A stretch of DNA of 31,435 nt from Methanotrichaceae archaeon. Lineage in GTDB: Archaea > Halobacteriota > Methanosarcinia > Methanotrichales > Methanotrichaceae. A program made the position numbers and the translations under genes. The stretch covers positions 356-31,790 of the forward strand of contig DUKF01000013.1 of the NCBI GenBank assembly GCA_013329455.1. Reading direction: 5' to 3'. Each line of letters opens with the position of its first letter. Position 1 is the first letter of the stretch. The notes below the pieces were generated by a model. That model saw only the letters and a program-made list of their open reading frames with translations, was not told the DNA's origin and made no database searches. Below, in pieces: positions 25,586 through 31,435 of this stretch.

Positions 25586-25890
25586 AGCTCAACCTCCTTC
25601 AGGACTTTGCCGATGTACCTGGTCCGGGTTTTGCCGTCCTCCTTCCAGTAGCAGTACCAGTAGGGTCCGTGGGGACATTTCTTGCAGTCCTTGCCGCAGC
25701 GGACCCACTCCTGCCTGTAGGTGACGGACCCCGGCCTCCTATCTTCGGGGATCACGCCTTTGGCCGTGTGAGAATCTCTTTCAGATATTCCTTCGCGATC
25801 AGCGATCAATCGGTCGACGTAATCTCTGATCTCCATGAGGTGGGAAAGACCCTCTTCAGCCAACTCATCCAAGATATATTTGGGGATCAA
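25582..25890 (-). CDS. DUF6788-like small Cys protein, first gene of the metal operon
   Basis: The 102-residue protein has an N-terminal helix (IPKYILDELAEEGLSHLMEI) and a C-terminal module WVRCGKDCKKCPHGPYWYCYW followed by TRTRYIGK. That motif, a Cys trio then GPYWYxYW and YIGK, is the DUF6788 signature as I remember it; the family's function is unknown to me. The Cys trio could bind a metal. The start is a TTG at 25890, 3 bp outside which the operator-like repeat begins; there is no better in-frame start. It overlaps the lipoprotein gene by four bases. Given its place directly behind the promoter of a metal uptake operon, it may be a metal sensor or regulator, or a metal-handling factor; this is inference from position and the Cys residues. 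Confidence 0.8.
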   Translation of the reverse strand: MIPKYILDELAEEGLSHLMEIRDYVDRLIADREGISERDSHTAKGVIPEDRRPGSVTYRQEWVRCGKDCKKCPHGPYWYCYWKEDGKTRTRYIGKVLKEVEL

Positions 25891-25898
25891 GGTCGCAT

Positions 25899-25943
25899 CT
25901 TATGTAACTCTGCCAGTTAAATCTTTTCCTCAAGTTACATAAG
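25899..25943 (-). promoter_or_regulatory. Promoter of the metal operon bracketed by an 11-bp inverted repeat (putative operator)
   Basis: CTTATGTAACT (25899-25909) and AGTTACATAAG (25933-25943) are perfect reverse complements separated by 23 bp, with centres 34 bp apart, about three helical turns. Reading the minus strand, a TATA-like GATTTAACT lies between the arms (about 25914-25922), placing transcription near 25893 right beside the TTG start at 25890. One arm overlaps the transcription start and the other covers the promoter's upstream edge. This is the arrangement of a repressor operator. The regulator is unknown. Confidence 0.6.
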
Positions 25944-26126
25944 AACGCAACTGAGGACAGTAGAACCGGAGGAGATCGAGGGCCAACAACCGCCGATTGA
26001 GCTATTCGATGAAGTCGGGTTTGGGATTTTCTTGGGCATCACCGGCGAAGGTGGAAAACCTTTCATCATATCACCTCGCATCTTGCGCTTGATCAATTTT
26101 TGTAACAAATAAAATCGGAGATATAA

Positions 26127-26966
26127 ATGTTTGAAGAACTGGAGAACATCAATACCCGTCCCGAACCATTTGAGTTTTACACGGCAGGCGACTTGTGGGC
26201 CGATGAGCATACATCAGAGCAGATGCTCGGGTTCCACCTGAACGAGGACATTGATGTTTCGTCTCGAAAGGCGGAATTCATAAACCGCTCAGTTGAATGG
26301 ATCTGTTTCCACTTCAACGTCGGAGCGGGAATTAAGATCGCCGACTTCGGCTGCGGTCCAGGATTGTATGCGACGAGGCTGGCTCAAAGGCAGGCAGATG
26401 TGACTGGGATAGATTTCTCAAATAGGTCGATCCAGTATGCACAGGAAATCGCAACCAAGGAAGGACTATCCATCCAATATGTAAATCAGAACTACCTGGA
26501 GTTTGAAACAGATGATCGCTTTCATCTCATCCTGATGATCATGTGCGACTTCTGCGCGCTCAGTCCCATCCAGAGAAAGCAGATGCTGAGCAAGTTTTAC
26601 ACAATCCTGGAGCCAGGTGGTTCTGTTCTCCTTGACGTGTATTCGCTTTTGGCCTTTGAACAACGAGAAGAGACAGCAATGTACGAAACCAATCTCCTCA
26701 GTGGGTTTTGGTCGCCGGATAAGTACTACGGTTTTCTGAATACGTTCAAGTACGAGAAAGAAAAAGTGGTTCTTGATAAATACACGCTTATCGAAAAAGC
26801 ACAAATAAGAACGGTCTATAACTGGTTGCAGTATTTCAGCCCAGAAACTCTGGAGAAGGAGTTTGTAGAGTGCGGGTTTGTGGTTGAGAATCTTTATTCA
26901 AACGTTGCAGGCTCACCATTCGCCTCTAAAAGTGAGGAGTTTGCGGTTGTCGCCAAGAAGCTATAG
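26127..26966 (+). CDS. Class I SAM-dependent methyltransferase
   Basis: The 279-residue protein carries the SAM motif KIADFGCGPGLYATRLA at about residue 72, VTGIDFSNRSIQYAQE (acidic end of strand 2), FHLILMIMCDFCALSP in place of the usual D-x-V motif, and LEPGGSVLLDVYSLLA. The preceding N-terminal part (FYTAGDLWADEHTSEQMLGFHL) is typical of uncharacterised small-molecule methyltransferases, as I recall it. Substrate unknown. ATG 26127 has GGAG at about 26116-26119. Codons are more AT-rich and bacterial-like than in the flanking core genes; with the two genes that follow it forms a likely acquired block. Confidence 0.88.
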   Translation: MFEELENINTRPEPFEFYTAGDLWADEHTSEQMLGFHLNEDIDVSSRKAEFINRSVEWICFHFNVGAGIKIADFGCGPGLYATRLAQRQADVTGIDFSNRSIQYAQEIATKEGLSIQYVNQNYLEFETDDRFHLILMIMCDFCALSPIQRKQMLSKFYTILEPGGSVLLDVYSLLAFEQREETAMYETNLLSGFWSPDKYYGFLNTFKYEKEKVVLDKYTLIEKAQIRTVYNWLQYFSPETLEKEFVECGFVVENLYSNVAGSPFASKSEEFAVVAKKL

Positions 26967-27070
26967 AAAAGGTCTTAACACAGAACAAGGCCATACACAC
27001 TTGCGGGAATTTTGTTGAGCTTCATTCTCGCAGATGATGGCCATCGGTAAGCATTATTTGGAGGAAAGAA

Positions 27071-27463
27071 ATGAAAAATCAAGACCGTTACCAGCGTGGC
27101 TGGGAAAAGCTTAAAGAAGTTGATGGAGAAGCTGGAAAGCGTATCATCGAGAGTTTGGATGATATAGCACCTGATTTTGCTCGTTACGTGATCGAGTTCC
27201 CATATGGCGATATCTACTCTCGTCCTGATCTTGATCTCAAGTCTCGCGAAATTGCCAATGTTGCAGCTCTCACAGCTCTGGGTAATGCAGAACTAGAATT
27301 GAAGGTTCACATTCATGGAGCATTGAACGTTGGTTGCACCCGACAAGAAGTTGTCGAATTGATTATGCAAATGGCGGTTTATGCTGGATTTCCTGTAGCA
27401 CTTAATGGGCTGTTTGCAGCGAAAGAGGTTTTCAAAGAGCGTGACGATTCGGGAAAAAATTAA
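27071..27463 (+). CDS. Carboxymuconolactone decarboxylase (CMD) family protein
   Basis: The 130-residue, mainly helical protein shows the CMD pattern [44 protein letters not shown] core (residues 67-107) ending in [16 protein letters not shown]. True AhpD peroxidase-type members have a CxxC pair; this one has only a single Cys (GCTRQE) and a conserved His in VHIHGALN, which places it with the PcaC-like decarboxylase/lactonase branch. Such proteins are often cofactorless and their substrates vary widely. A strong GGAGGAAAG precedes the ATG at 27071. It sits between a methyltransferase and a COG1751-like gene, each with its own spacing, so operon structure is loose. Confidence 0.9.
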   Translation: MKNQDRYQRGWEKLKEVDGEAGKRIIESLDDIAPDFARYVIEFPYGDIYSRPDLDLKSREIANVAALTALGNAELELKVHIHGALNVGCTRQEVVELIMQMAVYAGFPVALNGLFAAKEVFKERDDSGKN

Positions 27464-27602
27464 CATGCCAATTGATCGAATCAACTCGGGCAGTTAAATC
27501 CACTTCGTCCCCCTTCCAGCCGGTTATGCGAAGCGATGGTGCATTATCAGCCGCATCCCGTTAGGCTGCTTATGAGACAACGGATAAAAAGGGGGAAGAT
27601 GT

Positions 27603-28283
27603 ATGAGAGTGTTTGAAAGACCAGGACCAGCCAACACAGATGAAACGATTGAAATTGTGAAGAAGGTGTCTTCGCAATATCGCTATCTTGTCGTCGCCTC
27701 AATTACCGGAGAGTGTGCTGCACGAGTCGCTGAAAGAATCCACGACACGACCATCATTTGTGTCACATGTCCTCAAGGAATGGGATGGGAAGTTGACCAC
27801 ATGCAGAGTGGTCCGTTTGCAGATATTCCTGAACTCCAGAAGGTGCGCGATGAATGGGAGGAGCGCGGTCTCTCCCGGGTGCCGATGCAGATTACCCCGG
27901 AAAATAAATTAAGATTAACAGCCTTGAACGTTCCTATCATTCAAGGAACGATTCCCTTCTTTGGTCCTAGTTTTTCAATGCGACTCCATCTTCAACAGGT
28001 GACATCCCTTGATATTTTGGCAAAGACCTTAGAGTTGATTTCCACTGGGACGTTGGTCTGTTTGGAATGCGTCTTGATGGCTGTCGATGCAGGAGTGATC
28101 CCTGAACAAGAGCCCGTTCTTGCCGTCGCAGGAACAGAGCGTGGTCTTGATACGGCATGGGTCATCAAAAGTAGCGCCTCTGCCAATCTTTTTCATCCAT
28201 CAAAAGGATGTCGATTTGTAGAGTTGTTAGCCAAACCGGGCATATCGTACCAACCCGCAATGGCCATTGATTATCTGCGATAA
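27603..28283 (+). CDS. COG1751-like protein (pyruvate kinase C-terminal-domain-like fold)
   Basis: The 226-residue protein matches the uncharacterised COG1751 family in its features: an opening ERPGPANTDETIEIVKK, a strand-loop YLVVASITGECAARVAE (a nucleotide/effector loop like the pyruvate kinase C-domain), and the C-terminal signature MAVDAGVIPEQEPVLAVAGTERGLDTAWVI. This family resembles the stand-alone C-terminal domain of pyruvate kinase, and its function is not established. A GGGGGAAG ribosome binding site lies just upstream; ATG 27603 is used, with a second ATG at 27599 out of frame. Compared with family members it carries an extra central segment (DHMQSGPFADIPELQKVRDE). AT-richer codons suggest acquisition together with the two previous genes. 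Confidence 0.82.
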   Translation: MRVFERPGPANTDETIEIVKKVSSQYRYLVVASITGECAARVAERIHDTTIICVTCPQGMGWEVDHMQSGPFADIPELQKVRDEWEERGLSRVPMQITPENKLRLTALNVPIIQGTIPFFGPSFSMRLHLQQVTSLDILAKTLELISTGTLVCLECVLMAVDAGVIPEQEPVLAVAGTERGLDTAWVIKSSASANLFHPSKGCRFVELLAKPGISYQPAMAIDYLR

Positions 28284-28352
28284 GATCGCTTGATAGGAAG
28301 ATCATATAAATGCCAAGAAAATATAGAACCGGCAAGAACACAGAGCAAAGAA

Positions 28353-28389
28353 AAATGTAGGCGAGACATAGGCCGGTTCGGGCCCGGCC
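28353..28389 (-). terminator. Hairpin and T-tract after the intact cdc48
   Basis: GGCCGG (28371-28376) pairs with CCGGCC (28384-28389) around a 7-base loop. On the minus strand a T-rich tract (complement of 28351-28355 and nearby) follows, 12 bp beyond the end of the cdc48 gene. This is a plausible terminator for the minus strand cdc48. Confidence 0.4.
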
Positions 28390-28401
28390 ATCGCGCTCGC
28401 T

Positions 28402-30607
<2,206 letters not shown>

Positions 30608-30745
30608 ACTTATCTGCTTTGTTTGACCTGACTGTCATATAGTGCGGTTTTGGTATCGATGTGAGGATCGTTTGACGATCATCTCAACATCATCCCCTTT
30701 GCATAGATGGTTTTTCGCATGCCTGCAAATTCGCACATCTGCAGT

Positions 30746-30789
30746 TACTAACTTGTGGTTAGTACTAGGTAGTTACCTGGTATTTAAAG
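30746..30789 (+). promoter_or_regulatory. Two abutting inverted repeats beside a TATA-like box
   Basis: TACTAAC (30746-30752) pairs with GTTAGTA (30758-30764). Sharing base 30764, a second repeat, ACTAGGTA-GT-TACCTGGT (30764-30781), has 8-bp arms with one mismatch. TATTTAAAG (30781-30789) follows directly and looks like a + strand TATA box. This could be an operator and promoter of the decayed gene downstream. It is about 175 bp upstream of cdc48 on the other strand. Confidence 0.4.
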
Positions 30790-30829
30790 ATTTTGTTCCA
30801 TCATGGCGCTAAACTCGATTTATAATCGC

Positions 30830-31143
30830 GATTTTCAAGCTCCAGCAAATCGCCCGATCCAAAACGAACACAGCCAAGATAAGCACGAATGTGGATGATA
30901 GCACTGTAACTTGGGCACTGTCACTTTGAATCCGTCGACATCACCACCCCAGTCGCCCCCGCGTACATCGGCTACTTAGGACCAGGGGAAACCGTAACGC
31001 TTACCGAGCCTTACACGGTGGATTTTGCTGACGTCACCAAATATTGCGGTGTCTACTACTTGCCACACCGTGCCATAGCAGAGGCCCATTATGACGGAGA
31101 GCTCGTCACAGTAGCCAATTCCCGGGTTACGCTGATTGGTTAA
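30830..31143 (+). pseudogene. Decayed remnant of a secreted/surface (CARDB-like) protein gene
   Basis: Translating from about 30922 gives a clear beta-domain tail, VDITTPVAPAYIGYLGPGET then VTLTEPYTVDFADVTKY and VTVANSRVTLIG, ending at TAA 31141-31143. PGETVTLTEPYTV matches the look of CARDB/COG1361 repeats in secreted archaeal proteins. Upstream the homologous-looking frame (KTNTAKISTNVDDSTVTWAL) is in a different phase and is interrupted by stops. A near-repeat (GCACTGTAACTTGG and GCACTGTCACTTTG) lies at the break. I read it as the 3' end of a gene that has lost its start and suffered frameshifts. Confidence 0.5.
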
Positions 31144-31196
31144 TCCGTGTGATCGGTCCAGTTAGTAGAACCATATTCCAAATCTGGCGGGATGAG

Positions 31197-31218
31197 TTGG
31201 CGTGCTTCGGCACGCCAT
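31197..31218 (+). other. C(UUCG)G tetraloop hairpin
   Basis: GGCGTGC (31199-31205) and GCACGCC (31210-31216) form a perfect 7-bp stem closed by a TTCG loop, giving the very stable C(UUCG)G tetraloop, extendable by one T-A pair. It lies 55 bp after the decayed gene and is not followed by a convincing T-tract, so it may be a structural element of an RNA rather than a terminator. Confidence 0.5.
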
Positions 31219-31324
31219 GGTGGCGGAACTTTGGGTTTTCAAGGCTTGCAGACCGTAATCACGTCCATATCAAAAGGAAAGCGCCTGGACTATTCTATCT
31301 ACGTTATTAAAATAACATAAAATC

Positions 31325-31339
31325 CTTCCCCTCGGGAAG
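31325..31339 (-). terminator. Terminator hairpin after tRNA-Thr
   Basis: CTTCCC (31325-31330) and GGGAAG (31334-31339) pair around a 3-base loop. On the minus strand it is followed by a GATTTTATG T-rich stretch. It starts about 9 bp after the tRNA 3' end and is a plausible transcription stop. Confidence 0.5.
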
Positions 31340-31347
31340 AAAGATCA

Positions 31348-31420
31348 AGCCTCGGGTGGGATTTGAACCCACGGCCTCGTCCTTACCAAGGACGCGCTAT
31401 GCCAGCTAAGCCACCGAGGC
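31348..31420 (-). tRNA. tRNA-Thr (anticodon GGU)
   Basis: The minus strand folds into a perfect cloverleaf. The acceptor stem GCCTCGG pairs with CCGAGGC; the anticodon stem CGTCC/GGACG surrounds loop TTGGTAA with anticodon GGT, which reads ACC; the T-arm is GTGGG-TTCAAAT-CCCAC. The D-arm is GCTT ... TAGC. The discriminator base is T (U73), which is typical of archaeal tRNA-Thr. CCA is not encoded. There is no intron. The upstream promoter lies at or beyond the window edge. Confidence 0.96.
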
Positions 31421-31435
31421 ACGAAAAGGTGCGAT

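Larger units (their letters stand above)
30608..31347. other. Gene-poor region with stacked inverted repeats, a decayed gene and a UUCG hairpin
   Basis: No intact protein gene is seen over about 740 bp. The region holds a small palindrome GATCGT-TTG-ACGATC (30666-30680), two abutting inverted repeats and a TATA-like box (30746-30789), a decayed secreted-protein gene (30830-31143), a UUCG hairpin (31199-31216), an AT palindrome GTTATT-AA-AATAAC (31303-31316) and the hairpin following the tRNA (31325-31339). Only very short frames are open on either strand. A small RNA cannot be excluded. Confidence 0.6.

Noticed and set aside
25935..26210. Minus strand frame of 91 codons upstream of the metal operon
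   Set aside because: It overlaps the operator and the methyltransferase start, and has no motif or codon bias of a gene.
27480..27600. Integron attC-like or IS-end sequence between the CMD-like and COG1751-like genes
   Set aside because: GTTAGGC and GTTAAAT match the outer attC consensus, but no complementary RYYYAAC partner lies at the right place, and the CCGTT/AACGG stem is only 5 bp. No integrase or transposase is in view.
28311..28358. Small open frame MPRKYRTGKNTEQRKM after the COG1751-like gene
   Set aside because: Sixteen codons only, with no ribosome binding site or recognised family. It may be the start of a truncated gene, but nothing supports that.
30803..30898. Small frame starting MALNSIYNRDF behind the TATA-like box
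   Set aside because: About 30 codons, no homology recognised, and it overlaps in another phase a stretch that looks like the decayed surface-protein gene.

Overview
The window reads as chromosomal DNA of a methanogenic euryarchaeon. The evidence is an F420 gamma-glutamyl ligase (CofE), a pterin-pathway dihydropteroate synthase, the membrane-anchored archaeal LonB protease, two CDC48-type AAA+ ATPases, a COG1361-type surface protein and a tRNA-Thr with the archaeal U73 discriminator. Archaeal promoters (TATA-like boxes) and GGAGGTGA-type ribosome binding sites are visible. A Methanothrix/Methanosarcinales-like host is my best guess, but no rRNA is present to settle it. Most genes use GC-rich codons; two blocks (about 10.2-16.1 kb and 26.1-28.3 kb) are visibly more AT-rich.

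Layout. (1) 1-5.0 kb, proteostasis: 3' part of a cdc48, lonB and a tldD-type metalloprotease gene, all +. (2) 5.1-6.3 kb: a membrane-anchored hexapeptide-repeat acyltransferase and a Cys/His-rich conserved unknown. (3) 6.4-17.6 kb, a surface-glycan cluster: sugar nucleotidyltransferase, GT2, GT4, GDP-mannose 4,6-dehydratase, GT4, methyltransferase and a frameshifted second methyltransferase (+); then two GT4 enzymes and a GT2-like enzyme (-); then a Wzx-type flippase (+). Together they would activate a sugar, make GDP-4-keto-6-deoxymannose, assemble a methylated oligosaccharide on a lipid and flip it. No oligosaccharyltransferase is in view. (4) 17.6-20.1 kb (-): a dihydropteroate synthase with a C-terminal extension, translationally coupled to a CofE-cytidine deaminase fusion. 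(5) 20.1-22.9 kb (-): an ABC-2 exporter pair and a signal-peptide/COG1361-like surface protein. (6) 23.1-25.9 kb (-): a tightly packed operon of a DUF6788-like Cys protein, metal-binding lipoprotein, ATPase and permease (ZnuABC/MntABC type). Its promoter is bracketed by a perfect 11-bp inverted repeat. (7) 26.1-28.3 kb (+): methyltransferase, carboxymuconolactone decarboxylase-like and COG1751-like genes, probably acquired. (8) 28.4-30.6 kb (-): a full-length second CDC48. (9) 30.6-31.3 kb: no intact gene; stacked inverted repeats, a decayed secreted-protein gene and a UUCG hairpin. (10) 31.35-31.42 kb (-): tRNA-Thr(GGU).

The most notable items are the CofE-Cdd fusion, the putative metal operon operator with its DUF6788-like leader gene, the rearranged dihydropteroate synthase, and the methyltransferase gene broken at two homopolymers.
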